Source: Bacteriovoracaceae bacterium
Lineage (GTDB): Bacteria; Bdellovibrionota; Bacteriovoracia; Bacteriovoracales; Bacteriovoracaceae
NCBI GenBank assembly: GCA_017858255.1
Contig: JAFMBV010000001.1
Coordinates: 62,001 to 126,000 of the forward strand
Direction: 5' to 3'
Length of the DNA: 64,000 nucleotides
Shown piece by piece: positions 22,307 through 30,677 of the stretch. Under the pieces are notes generated by a model. That model did no database searches. It was not told the origin of the DNA and saw only the letters and a program-made list of their open reading frames with translations. Each line of letters starts with the position of its first letter. Within the stretch, counting starts at the first letter, position 1. The position numbers were made by a program, and so were the translations under genes.

Positions 22307-23410
22307 TTAAACTTTTTGAACAATTCCAGAGCTAACTAACAATTTATTTGCGCTTTCTATGGTGTCCAAAACTTCTTTAAAACTATCGTTTGCAGTAGTT
22401 ATTAATACCTGGAAGTTTTTATTCTTTAGGTACTCTACCAAGCGACGCCATCTGAGCTTATCTAACTCGCCTGAAACGTCGTCTAACAATACGATAGGGA
22501 AAGAATTAAATTTATACCTAAATAGCTCTATGTAAGCAAATAAGAGGCTCAAATAAGACATTTTTTGTTGTCCCAAAGAACAGTAATCGAAAGAGTTTAA
22601 TCCATCAAAAAGAAGCACATAGTCATCTTTATGGATTCCATATGAAGTGTGGCCTATTATTATGTCTTTTTCACGGTTTCTTTGACACATATCTAGATAA
22701 AAATCACGATTCATATTTGTTATTTTTGTGTCCAGCATTATTTCAAGGTCATGTTCTGTCGAAAATAAATTTTTAAACGATTCTCGCACAAATGGCCGTA
22801 GATCTTCTAAAAATGCTAAGCGTTTCTGAGTAAGAAATATTGAATTATCGGCCATTTCTTCATCAATGGCATTGATTTGCTTTTGAAATTGGGATGGCTT
22901 TTGAGAGAGGAGTTTATTTCTAAATCTAAGACTTTTAGTAAATCGGCTAAGTGCTTTTTTATACTCTTTATCTAATTGTCCTAAATGATCATCGATCCAA
23001 GTCCTTCTCTGTGAGGATGATAAATGAAAACCTTGGCTATCAAAGGGACTAATAAATACAATTCCTATTTCTAGCTTTTTACTTGTGCTTTTTCCCTGAT
23101 AAAACCACGCGTGGCCATTTTCATTTAATTTACCAGAGTAGGTATAAGCCTCAGATGTGTCTTCATCCGTAAAAAGGGATTGAAAAGATATTTCTGTGTT
23201 TTCCCCATCTATACCTAGAATTTGTGGAAAACTTGCGTTTTTTCTAAAAGATTTTCTTTTTATTAGAAAGTATAGAGCTTCAAGAATATTGGTTTTGCCA
23301 TTACCATTTTCTCCAAAGATACAATTTATCCCATTACTAAACTCTATTATTTCTTCATCTAAGTTTCTAAAATTCTTTACTTGAAGCTTGCTAATTTTAA
23401 GAGGGAGCAT
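22307..23410 (-). CDS. recF: DNA replication and repair protein RecF
   Basis: This SMC-like ABC ATPase loads RecA at gaps. Walker A is GENGNGKT at residues 33-40, the signature motif is SLGQQKMSYLSL, and Walker B is PIVLLDDVSGELD. The length of 367 residues and position between dnaN and gyrB are canonical. It begins 6 bases after dnaN, so the pair is co-transcribed. Confidence 0.95.
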   Translation of the reverse strand: MLPLKISKLQVKNFRNLDEEIIEFSNGINCIFGENGNGKTNILEALYFLIKRKSFRKNASFPQILGIDGENTEISFQSLFTDEDTSEAYTYSGKLNENGHAWFYQGKSTSKKLEIGIVFISPFDSQGFHLSSSQRRTWIDDHLGQLDKEYKKALSRFTKSLRFRNKLLSQKPSQFQKQINAIDEEMADNSIFLTQKRLAFLEDLRPFVRESFKNLFSTEHDLEIMLDTKITNMNRDFYLDMCQRNREKDIIIGHTSYGIHKDDYVLLFDGLNSFDYCSLGQQKMSYLSLLFAYIELFRYKFNSFPIVLLDDVSGELDKLRWRRLVEYLKNKNFQVLITTANDSFKEVLDTIESANKLLVSSGIVQKV

Positions 23411-23416
23411 ACCTAC

Positions 23417-24532
23417 CTAAAGCTTTAGGGGCATTATGATTCCTAACATATTTGGAACATTCGGTGACTTGATAACGACAGCGCTGAATTCGTTATTCAA
23501 TTCAAATTGAATCTCGCCCTCTTCAAATGTCGCTAAAGTATCAATAAGGTACTTTGCATTGAAGCCGATTTCCATTTCTTTACCGGTGTAATCGACAGGT
23601 ATCGTTTCTCTAGCATCACCAAGAGAAGGATGGTTGGCCATTAAAGTTATCTCTCTCTCGCAGAGCTTCACTCTAACGCCATTGCTTTTCTCGTTAGACA
23701 TTATTTTAATTCTTCTAAGAGCATCAAAAAGAGAGGCTTTATCTGCTGTCATAGTGAACGATGTTTTCTGTGGAATGACTGCCTGGTATTTTGGATATTC
23801 TCTTGAGATTAATCTTATGCTCAAGAAATATTTTTCATCGCAATTCACATACATGAAAGAGTCATCCACACTTATGTTTATAAGTGCCTTAGGGAACGAC
23901 TCTGCAACTCTTTTTAATTCGTTAACACCCTTTCTTGGAATAATGATTCCATTAATTAGATTTTCGATATTGTTGTCTTCAAGCTCTGTATCAATCATTG
24001 AAAGTCTATGACCGTCTGTTGCTACAGCTCTAAGTTTAGAGTCTATTTCTTGAAGGTATATACCATTTAAAAATAATCTAGTTTCATCAGTGCTTATTGC
24101 ATGTGATGTTTTTGAAATTATTTCTAAGACTTTTTCACTTGAAATGCTAAATTCGTTTTGCTTATTTTGGAATACAAGTTGTGGAAAATCTTCATTTTTA
24201 TAAATCAAAAGTGTGAAATGAATATCACCACAATTTATTTTTAAGCTATTTTCATTCTCATCTAATTTCAATTCTAAGTTTGAATTAGGAAGTTCTCTTA
24301 AAATATCTGAAAAGTTTTTAGCGTTTACGCAGAATGATCCTGCCACTTCTGTTACAGCTTCTATCGTGACTTTAGCTGAAACCTCCAAGTCGGTAGCAGA
24401 GAAGCTTAATTGGCCGTCTCTTGCTTCGACAAGAGTGTAGGCGAGAATAGGTCTTGTGTTCTTCCTGTCGACCACAGAAGTAACTTTGGTAATGGCTTCT
24501 CTAATCGATTCGGTACTAACTTGTGCGTGCAT
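23417..24532 (-). CDS. dnaN: DNA polymerase III beta subunit (sliding clamp)
   Basis: This is the ring-shaped processivity clamp. Three topologically similar domains are visible over 371 residues, with family segments RPILAYTLVEA, FSATDLEVSA, ATDGHRLSMID and the C-terminal VVIKSPN...LGIIMPLKL. AAGGA lies 8 bases ahead of the ATG. It is the first gene of dnaN-recF-gyrB-gyrA. The oriC region lies between it and dnaA. Confidence 0.96.
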   Translation of the reverse strand: MHAQVSTESIREAITKVTSVVDRKNTRPILAYTLVEARDGQLSFSATDLEVSAKVTIEAVTEVAGSFCVNAKNFSDILRELPNSNLELKLDENENSLKINCGDIHFTLLIYKNEDFPQLVFQNKQNEFSISSEKVLEIISKTSHAISTDETRLFLNGIYLQEIDSKLRAVATDGHRLSMIDTELEDNNIENLINGIIIPRKGVNELKRVAESFPKALINISVDDSFMYVNCDEKYFLSIRLISREYPKYQAVIPQKTSFTMTADKASLFDALRRIKIMSNEKSNGVRVKLCEREITLMANHPSLGDARETIPVDYTGKEMEIGFNAKYLIDTLATFEEGEIQFELNNEFSAVVIKSPNVPNMLGIIMPLKL

Positions 24533-24607
24533 ATCAATTTCCTTGAATCTTATTTCTATCCTAATGGCTCTTCCTAAGCAAGAGGCCTATTTGGGATAGG
24601 TTTTGTG

Positions 24608-24644
24608 TATTATATATATATATATTTAATTAATATTTAATATA
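24608..24644. other. AT-rich DNA unwinding element (predicted)
   Basis: 37 bases made almost only of A and T, mostly alternating TA, lie on the dnaN side of the DnaA box cluster. A TGTTGATAA near-box (24648-24656) adjoins it. The minus strand of the same tract also contains TATAAT (24609-24614), a possible -10 element for dnaN. Confidence 0.7.
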
Positions 24645-24880
24645 GGCTGTTGATAAGGTGATAACCTCCGAAATACCCATTATTTCTAAGATTTAGTGTT
24701 TCTCTCTTTGGTAGGAATGTTTATAAATAAATTATTTGCAGATGCTTAATGCGGATATTACTTATTTTCGCTCAATATTTTGACTGTTTTTAACGTCTAA
24801 TCCACTTTTTATCCACATCAATTTTCTTTCACGTATGAATTCACGGAATGGGCCACTAATTCCAAACTTTCTCCCCATTA

Positions 24881-24898
24881 ATATCCACATGTGGATAA
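24881..24898. promoter_or_regulatory. Head-to-head DnaA box pair forming a perfect palindrome
   Basis: The near-box ATATCCACA is immediately followed by the perfect reverse box TGTGGATAA. Positions 24882-24897 form a perfect 16-bp palindrome. Two DnaA molecules would bind back-to-back with no spacer. Confidence 0.75.
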
Positions 24899-25012
24899 GT
24901 CTTGGTACTAATTGTTGATAATGTGAATAAATTGTTTTTCACAGTTGATAACCTTGTGGATAACTGGCTGTTAATTCAATATTTTTTAAGGATTTACTAA
25001 TATTTGTGGGTA

Positions 25013-25037
25013 TTAAAAAGCCGACTGAATAGTCGGC
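25013..25037 (-). terminator. Rho-independent terminator of dnaA
   Basis: The 7-bp stem GCCGACT/AGTCGGC (25020-25026 and 25031-25037) has a GAAT loop. Read on the minus strand it is followed by CTTTTTAATA. It lies 31 bases after the dnaA stop codon and shields oriC from dnaA transcription. Confidence 0.88.
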
Positions 25038-25068
25038 CTTAGTTATCTGTAATTTAGCTCTTATTTTA

Positions 25069-26643
25069 TTAAATGCTATTTTCTAGAAAGATCAAATCTT
25101 TTGAAAGTTTCGGATCATTTTTGAGGTTGTTACTAATTTTATTAACTCCGTGAATGACAGATGAGTGGTCTCTGTTGCTGTAATATTGAGCAATTTCTTT
25201 AAATGTAACTCCAACAATATTCTTGCTCAAATACCAGGCTATGTGACGGGCACGTACAATATCTTTATTTCTACTTTTTGATTTAAGATCTGCGACAGCA
25301 ATTTTAAAATATTGTGAGCTGGCCCTGCAAACACTCTCTAGCGTTGCTGCTGGTTTTTCATTCAAATCTTGTAGCTTTAAAATGTCTCGAGCCATCTCTG
25401 TGTCTATTTCAGCTTCCATTAGCTCTGCATGAGCTTGGAGTCTTATTAGAGAACCCTCAAGCTCTCTAATAGATGATTTAATGGAACTTGCAATAAGATT
25501 TAAAACTTCATCCTGAACGAAGAGATCGAGTTCAACCGCTTTCTTTTTTAAAATAGCTGTTCTTGTTTCAAAATCGGGTTTTTGAATATCTATAACTAGA
25601 CCCCACTGAAGTCTGGTTATAATTCTTTCTTCAATACCTGTAATTTTATCTGGTGACTTATCTGAGGTAAAAATAAGTTGCTTTCCTTTATCGTGAAGGA
25701 AATTAAAAATATGAAAGAACTCTTCTTGTGTAGAATTTTTATTTTTAAGTTCGTGAATGTCATCGATCATCAAAACATCAATACTCTCTGTATATTTTCT
25801 TTGGAATTCATTTAATGTTTTATCTTTGTATGCATTTATTAACTCTTTCATAAAGTCACGAGCTGATATTAGGCATACTGCTAAATCTGGGTGATTTTCA
25901 AATACTCCATTAGCGATGGCATGGAGTAGGTGAGTTTTACCAAGTCCAGAGTCTGAGTAAATATACAAACATGGGTACTTGCCAGTTATTCCAGGTGAAT
26001 CAGATACTGCAGATGCAGTTGCAAAGGCCAAGTTGTTTGAAGGCCCAACGATATAATTCTCAAAATTCTTCTTTGGGTCTATTGTCTTGCCCGAAGTTTC
26101 CTTTTCCATGTGGTCCAAAAATCTACTTTGGGCCTGGTCGGCAACTTCATTTGTCTTTGGAGATAAGTCGAGAGTGAAAGATGGCTTATTACTTTTCTTA
26201 GGTATTATTGCATCATCAATAATTAAGTTGTTGAAAATTGGGTGATTTTCCGTTCTTACAACAATATTAATTCTATAGTTTGTCCCCATTAGCTCAAGCA
26301 AAGCTTTTTGAATGGAATCTATATATGAATTTTCTATTGTTGATTTAATAAACTTAGTTTGAGCGACAAAATTTGCTTCTTCATTTGTAATTTCAAGTAG
26401 TTCAATCTTATTTTTAATAAAAGTATCAAACTTTATCTTCTCAACCTTGCTCTCTAGAATTTCAAATAGTCCTGTAGTGATAGGTTCAAGGGCATTTACC
26501 CCTGGGCTCCTTTCATTTTGTACAACGACTTCTTCTTTCTCTGATTTAGGGGAATTAAAAATATTTTCTAATAAGTCTTTGTTTTTGTTAGTTTTATATT
26601 CCTGATTTTTAAGGAATTTTTCAAAAGGAAAATCCTGAGTCAT
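25069..26643 (-). CDS. dnaA: Chromosomal replication initiator protein DnaA
   Basis: This AAA+ ATPase binds DnaA boxes and opens oriC. The AAA+ core has Walker A DSGLGKTHLLHA near residue 233 and Walker B VLMIDDIHE near 292. The C-terminal DNA-binding domain IV carries NRDHSSVIHGVNKI near 490. The 524-residue length exceeds the usual ~450 because of an N-terminal extension of about 50 charged residues before domain I and a long domain II linker. GGAG lies 8 bases ahead of ATG 26643. Its terminator borders oriC. Confidence 0.96.
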   Translation of the reverse strand: MTQDFPFEKFLKNQEYKTNKNKDLLENIFNSPKSEKEEVVVQNERSPGVNALEPITTGLFEILESKVEKIKFDTFIKNKIELLEITNEEANFVAQTKFIKSTIENSYIDSIQKALLELMGTNYRINIVVRTENHPIFNNLIIDDAIIPKKSNKPSFTLDLSPKTNEVADQAQSRFLDHMEKETSGKTIDPKKNFENYIVGPSNNLAFATASAVSDSPGITGKYPCLYIYSDSGLGKTHLLHAIANGVFENHPDLAVCLISARDFMKELINAYKDKTLNEFQRKYTESIDVLMIDDIHELKNKNSTQEEFFHIFNFLHDKGKQLIFTSDKSPDKITGIEERIITRLQWGLVIDIQKPDFETRTAILKKKAVELDLFVQDEVLNLIASSIKSSIRELEGSLIRLQAHAELMEAEIDTEMARDILKLQDLNEKPAATLESVCRASSQYFKIAVADLKSKSRNKDIVRARHIAWYLSKNIVGVTFKEIAQYYSNRDHSSVIHGVNKISNNLKNDPKLSKDLIFLENSI

Positions 26644-26901
26644 TCAAACGTCTCCAAATTAATTATTGGTGTGTCTTCTTTTGCATGCCTGTTTATGTGC
26701 GGTCCCGCTTTGTACATTAGGGCTGCAGAAGAATCAATACTGTGCGGAGCGCAAATATTCTGACCTCTTCTTACAAAATGTTGGATAATTGGCACCCTGT
26801 ATTTTGCATTTGGCCATTGCCTTTTTAAGCTCCATTTTGTACATTCCGCTTCTTATTGTAGATATGTTAATAGTTAATGTTATAGGTTCCGTGAGGATGT
26901 T
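26644..26901. other. Divergent dnaA-rpmH intergenic region
   Basis: 258 bases separate two diverging genes, so both promoters must lie here. I see no convincing DnaA box cluster, RNA gene or coding frame with a ribosome site. A possible weak rpmH promoter is TTGTAG (26856-26861) with TTATAG (26880-26885), spacing 18. TGTACATT occurs twice (26711 and 26839 vicinity) and may be a shared regulatory motif, but this is uncertain. Confidence 0.4.
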
Positions 26902-27054
26902 ATGAGTAAAAGAACTTGGCAACCAAAGAGAAAAAAACGTCTCCGTGTACATGGCTTTTTGAAGCGTATGGCTACTGCCGGTGGAAAAAAAGTTATCAAT
27001 GCTAGACGAGCTAAAGGCCGTAAAAGGTTAACTGTCTCTGTTGGTACAAAGTAA
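26902..27054 (+). CDS. rpmH: Ribosomal protein bL34
   Basis: The 50-residue product starts [19 protein letters not shown] and ends [13 protein letters not shown], the typical L34 sequence: KRTxQPxxxxR near the N-terminus and RRxxGRxxL near the end. It is a very basic component of the large ribosomal subunit. GAGG precedes the ATG. It is followed by rnpA after 11 bases, the conserved rpmH-rnpA pair. Confidence 0.96.
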   Translation: MSKRTWQPKRKKRLRVHGFLKRMATAGGKKVINARRAKGRKRLTVSVGTK

Positions 27055-27065
27055 GAACTTGATCT

Positions 27066-27428
27066 GTGGCTTCTTTTCCTAAAGAGTCGCGTTTATTGAA
27101 CTCTACTGATTTTGAATATCTGAGAAGGGGTGCCAAGGTTCTTAGCACTCCTTTATTGCGTTTCTATTATAAAGACTCTCGTCTACCTAGTACTCGCTCC
27201 AGAATTGGATTGAGTATTTCTAAAAAAGCTGGAAATTCCGTTCAGAGGAATGTCATTAAACGCTTCCTTCGGGAAAATTTTAGAAATAGTGATTGGGTTG
27301 GTACCGGTGAAGACATTCTTATTGTGGCCTCACCTCGATTGAAAGCGCTTTTTAAGGAAAAACGAGACGTAAAGACAGAGTTAAAGAAATCGTGGTTGAA
27401 AGCGATGGAGAGGAGGAGTTCTAAGTGA
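27066..27428 (+). CDS. rnpA: Ribonuclease P protein component
   Basis: This is the protein cofactor of RNase P, which matures tRNA 5' ends. The family RNR box is present as SVQRNVIKRFLRENFR, along with the N-terminal LLNSTDFEYLRRGAK. The length of 120 residues is typical. The start is GTG 27066. Its TGA stop overlaps the yidD GTG start by 4 bases. Confidence 0.94.
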   Translation: MASFPKESRLLNSTDFEYLRRGAKVLSTPLLRFYYKDSRLPSTRSRIGLSISKKAGNSVQRNVIKRFLRENFRNSDWVGTGEDILIVASPRLKALFKEKRDVKTELKKSWLKAMERRSSK

Positions 27429-27643
27429 TTAATCGTTTATTTCTGACTCTCTTATGGATTTATCAAAAACTAATCTCTCCTTTTCTTGGAATAAATTGTC
27501 GATATTATCCAACATGTTCTCAATATAGTCGTGAATGTTTTCATACCTTTCCAGCCTATAAGGCCGTGTGGTATTCATTCACCCGTATATGCAAATGTCA
27601 CCCTTATCAACCTGGTGGGTTCGATCCCGTTCCCAGAAGGTAA
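27425..27643 (+). CDS. yidD: Membrane protein insertion efficiency factor YidD
   Basis: This small protein of 72 residues has the family pattern YQKLISPFLG, CRYYPTCSQYS and CHPYQPGGFDPVP with conserved cysteines. It is peripheral to the inner membrane and assists YidC. It starts with GTG overlapping the end of rnpA, behind a strong GGAGGAG site, and is followed by yidC after 21 bases. Confidence 0.94.
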   Translation: MINRLFLTLLWIYQKLISPFLGINCRYYPTCSQYSRECFHTFPAYKAVWYSFTRICKCHPYQPGGFDPVPRR

Positions 27644-27664
27644 GCTAATTTAAAGGAATTATAT

Positions 27665-29155
27665 ATGGCTTCTGAGCAGAAAAGATTATTCTTAGCCCTC
27701 GCATTGTCAGGTTTAGTGCTTTTCACTTGGCAGGCTTATTTCGCTCCCAAAGACAACTTTGATGCCACTATAAGTGATTCTAAAAGCAAAGATAACCTTA
27801 GGGATACATCTGTAAAAACAGCTAATGCTGTTAATCCAAATGTGGCCGACCCTTCTGTTACGAAGACTGCTGAAAATACTCCTCAAGTCAGTGATGTTAA
27901 TGTTCAGAAGGCCGTACTTGTTAATGGTGATAATACTTTAGAGATAACTAATAATTTTAGTATCTCAGGCTATGAGTCAGTACTAGCGAATGATTCCTTT
28001 CAGGACTTAGTAGGTGCCAGAAGTCCTTTACAGGTATTTGTTATTCAAAATGGAGAAGCTAGGAGACTAGTATTTGACCAGTTTACAGCAACCGGAGCAA
28101 CCCTTAATGGCCTTAATGAAACGCTAGGAATCACACTCACAGGCTCTTTAAATGAAGATGGTGTCTTTAATTGGAGTCTTGTTTCTAGTCAGCCTTATCA
28201 GTATTTCATTAGTGCTCAATCTGAAAAGAAAGAAGGGGAAGCTCGTCAAATTAGACAATTCCTCACTTATTTTAAGGATGTAGATAGAAATAATATTGAT
28301 GATGAAGAGGCCGTTGACGGTAAAATTCAGTGGTTTGGAATTGATTTCCATTATCATTTGTTCGCTACAGTTTTTGAAAATAAATTGGTGGCATCGTCAT
28401 CTATTAAGAATGAAAACCTCGGTATCAAGCTTGTAGAGCCTACTACCAACCTTACAGCATATAGTATCTTTACTAAAAAATCTTATGATGACCTGAGTAA
28501 GCTTGGGAGGAACCTACAGCTTAGTGTTGATTTCGGTGTGTTTGGTGTTATCGCCGTACCAATTCTTAGAGGTCTACAGTTCTTTTATAAATATATTCCA
28601 AACTATGGTTTCGCCATCATTCTGATAACTTTATTAATCAGAACCCTTCTTTTTCCTCTTCAGTATAAGAGTTTTAAGAGTATGAAGAAGATGCAAAAAC
28701 TCCAACCAGAGCTTGCGAAAGTTAAGGAAAAATATGGAGATGATCCGCAAAGAATGCAAAAAGAAACCATGGAGCTATTTAAGAAGAATGGCGCAAATCC
28801 AATGGGTGGTTGTTTACCTCTAGTTCTTCAAATGCCTGTGTTCTTTGCCTTCTATCAAGTTCTCTTTAATAGTGTCGAACTCTTGAATGCTCCTTTTATA
28901 CTATGGATTGAAGATCTTTCTGCTAAAGACCCTTACTACGTGTTACCTGTTCTAATGGGCGCAGCAATGTTTGGACAAACTAAACTGAATCCTTCAACGA
29001 CTGCTGATCCTACACAGCAAAAGATGATGATGTTTATGCCACTTATCTTTACATTTTTTATGAAAGATCTTCCGGCTGGACTAAATCTTTATATCTTTGT
29101 ATCGACAGTTTTTGGTGTTCTTCAGCAGCTCTTCGTATACAAGACTGTTGACTAG
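27665..29155 (+). CDS. yidC: Membrane protein insertase YidC
   Basis: This inner-membrane insertase has Gram-negative architecture: one N-terminal helix (residues ~8-25), a large periplasmic beta domain (~60-290) and a C-terminal five-helix core. The conserved hydrophilic-groove Arg is Arg326 in LLIRTLLFPLQ. Other family segments are MKKMQKLQPEL, NPMGGCLPLVLQMPVFFAFY and LPAGLNLYIF. The ribosome site is AAGGA. mnmE follows after 2 bases; the jag/khpB gene often found here is absent. Confidence 0.95.
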   Translation: MASEQKRLFLALALSGLVLFTWQAYFAPKDNFDATISDSKSKDNLRDTSVKTANAVNPNVADPSVTKTAENTPQVSDVNVQKAVLVNGDNTLEITNNFSISGYESVLANDSFQDLVGARSPLQVFVIQNGEARRLVFDQFTATGATLNGLNETLGITLTGSLNEDGVFNWSLVSSQPYQYFISAQSEKKEGEARQIRQFLTYFKDVDRNNIDDEEAVDGKIQWFGIDFHYHLFATVFENKLVASSSIKNENLGIKLVEPTTNLTAYSIFTKKSYDDLSKLGRNLQLSVDFGVFGVIAVPILRGLQFFYKYIPNYGFAIILITLLIRTLLFPLQYKSFKSMKKMQKLQPELAKVKEKYGDDPQRMQKETMELFKKNGANPMGGCLPLVLQMPVFFAFYQVLFNSVELLNAPFILWIEDLSAKDPYYVLPVLMGAAMFGQTKLNPSTTADPTQQKMMMFMPLIFTFFMKDLPAGLNLYIFVSTVFGVLQQLFVYKTVD

Positions 29156-29157
29156 CT

Positions 29158-30624
29158 ATGACCAAGTACAATCAGCCTGGGCCCATTGTCGCAATTAGTA
29201 CCGGTCTGGGTGAAAAGAGTGCTTTGGGAATCGTTCGAGTTAGCGGCTGCAAAGATCTTTCTTTTCTCAATCATATTACCAAAAAGCCGGTGAGCTTTTC
29301 TCCGGCTCCTCGTAAAGCCTATTTCTCAAGATTTTACGATTCTAAGAATGATACTCTGGACGAAGGTCTTTTTATCTTCTTTAAGGGTCCAGAGAGCTTT
29401 ACAGGTGAAGATACTGTTGAGTTCAATCTTCACGGTAACCCATTGATTTTAAATAACTTTTGTCAATATTTGGTAAGTGAATTTGGTTTTCGCCTTGCCG
29501 AACCAGGGGAGTTTTCTTTTCGGGCACTTCAAAATGAAAAGCTTAATCTAACTCAGATAGAGGGGCTTGATTTAATCCTCAATGCAAATTCCGGCTTTGG
29601 TCTTAAGGCCGGCACCGAGCTTCTTAATAACGATGTCTTCAAAAGTTATAAAGAGCTAAAGAGTTTATTCTTAGAAATCAAAATGTCGCTCGAAATCTTA
29701 ATTGATTTTTCAGAGGACGTTGGCGAAGAAGAAATCTTTAAAAAACTTGATGGTGTTCATGGGCGTTTTTCAAAATTGATTAACAAGCTTTTTAATCGCA
29801 CCCAAGGAAACATAGAGCATCTTCTTTCTCCTTCAGTATCTCTTTTTGGTGCAACCAATGCTGGTAAGAGTACCTTCTTTAATATGCTCCTAGGCGACAA
29901 TAGGGCAATTGTGAGCAATATCCACGGCACTACAAGGGATTACATTTCTGAGTTTATTTACTTAAATGGAACCTCCTTCAAGCTTATTGATACCGCAGGG
30001 TTAAGAGTAACCCACGAAGAGGTTGAAACACTTGGAATAGAGAGAACTTATAAAATTAACGAAGAAAGCTTCTTTAAAATTTTCGTTATTAATCCTTTTG
30101 ATGATTTGGTTGATTATGAGGGGCTTTTATTTGATGCCATTGTATTCACGCATGCCGATCTTCCTGGTGTTGATAAGAAAATTCAGGAAATTTCAAAAAC
30201 TCTCAGGGGAGAATATTATTTATCTTCAGGCCCCAAAAGTGGTCCTATGGGGGCAGAAAATAGTGGTCCTATAGGACCAAAAAAGAATGGTCCTATGGGG
30301 GCAACTTTTAGTGGTTCTATAGGGGCAGCTTTTAAATTTGATGGTCCTATAGGACCAGAGACATCTCTTGAGAATAAAATATTCGAGAAATATCAACAAC
30401 TTACGTCTACCAATCCAATTGCTATTTCTCGCCACAGGGATGTAATTACAGATATTTATGAGACTTTTAACGAATATTTAAGTACTTATGGGGAGACTAG
30501 GGATTGTGCGATTCTTAGCTCTTATGCAAATAGACTAGGTGCATCACTAGATGAGCTCATTGGCGTTGTATCACCTCAAGAGGTTCTGGATTCGATCTTT
30601 AGTAATTTCTGCATAGGAAAGTAG
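29158..30624 (+). CDS. mnmE: tRNA modification GTPase MnmE with a repeat insertion
   Basis: With MnmG it makes the 5-aminomethyluridine-type modification at tRNA wobble U34. The N-terminal tetrahydrofolate-binding domain is followed by helical segments and an embedded G domain: G1 GATNAGKST (231-239), G2 GTTRD, G3 DTAG (278-281). The C-terminal CIGK motif (Cys485) is intact. Two oddities are seen. The G4 motif NKxD is replaced by THAD (331-334). An insertion at about residues 361-402, made of Gly-Pro octapeptide repeats, lies near the G5 position. The protein is 488 residues against a usual ~455, which the insertion accounts for. Confidence 0.94.
   Translation: MTKYNQPGPIVAISTGLGEKSALGIVRVSGCKDLSFLNHITKKPVSFSPAPRKAYFSRFYDSKNDTLDEGLFIFFKGPESFTGEDTVEFNLHGNPLILNNFCQYLVSEFGFRLAEPGEFSFRALQNEKLNLTQIEGLDLILNANSGFGLKAGTELLNNDVFKSYKELKSLFLEIKMSLEILIDFSEDVGEEEIFKKLDGVHGRFSKLINKLFNRTQGNIEHLLSPSVSLFGATNAGKSTFFNMLLGDNRAIVSNIHGTTRDYISEFIYLNGTSFKLIDTAGLRVTHEEVETLGIERTYKINEESFFKIFVINPFDDLVDYEGLLFDAIVFTHADLPGVDKKIQEISKTLRGEYYLSSGPKSGPMGAENSGPIGPKKNGPMGATFSGSIGAAFKFDGPIGPETSLENKIFEKYQQLTSTNPIAISRHRDVITDIYETFNEYLSTYGETRDCAILSSYANRLGASLDELIGVVSPQEVLDSIFSNFCIGK
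30238..30363 (+). repeat. 24-bp tandem repeat array with palindromic core inside mnmE
   Basis: Five units start at 30238, 30262, 30286, 30310 and 30340 (24-bp units, the fourth 30 bp). The core GGTCCTATRGGRSC appears at 30241-30254, 30265-30278, 30289-30302, 30313-30326 and 30343-30356. The second and fifth copies extend to the perfect 16-bp palindrome TGGTCCTATAGGACCA (30264-30279, 30342-30357). Each unit encodes x-G-P-M/I-G-A/P-x-x. Conservation runs through wobble positions, which points to recent duplication or DNA-level function. Confidence 0.93.
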
Positions 30625-30677
30625 TATTTACAATATCTTATACTGTTTTCTGGACAAGAATGGTCAATTAATTGTAA

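Larger units (their letters stand above)
24600..24965. other. Predicted replication origin oriC between dnaN and dnaA
   Basis: The 536-base dnaN-dnaA gap (24533-25068) has no gene. It holds three perfect DnaA boxes, TTATCCACA at 24809-24817 (+) and TGTGGATAA at 24890-24898 and 24955-24963 (-). One-mismatch copies are at 24648-24656, 24798-24806 (TAATCCACT, two mismatches), 24881-24889, 24913-24921 and 24922-24930. An almost pure A/T stretch at 24608-24644 is the likely unwinding element. Location next to dnaA and dnaN, box clustering and the A/T tract together make this the probable chromosomal origin. The two gene blocks diverge from it, as expected at an origin. Confidence 0.9.

Noticed and set aside
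24829-24845. Possible third parS site near oriC (TTTCACGTATGAA)
   Set aside because: Only one arm matches; the central CACGTG core is broken.
26734-26952. 72-codon minus-strand frame between dnaA and rpmH
   Set aside because: It overlaps the start of rpmH, lacks a ribosome site and has no recognisable sequence.
30238-30363. CRISPR array or mobile element in mnmE
   Set aside because: Units are contiguous without unique spacers, the reading frame is kept, and there are no transposase or cas genes nearby.
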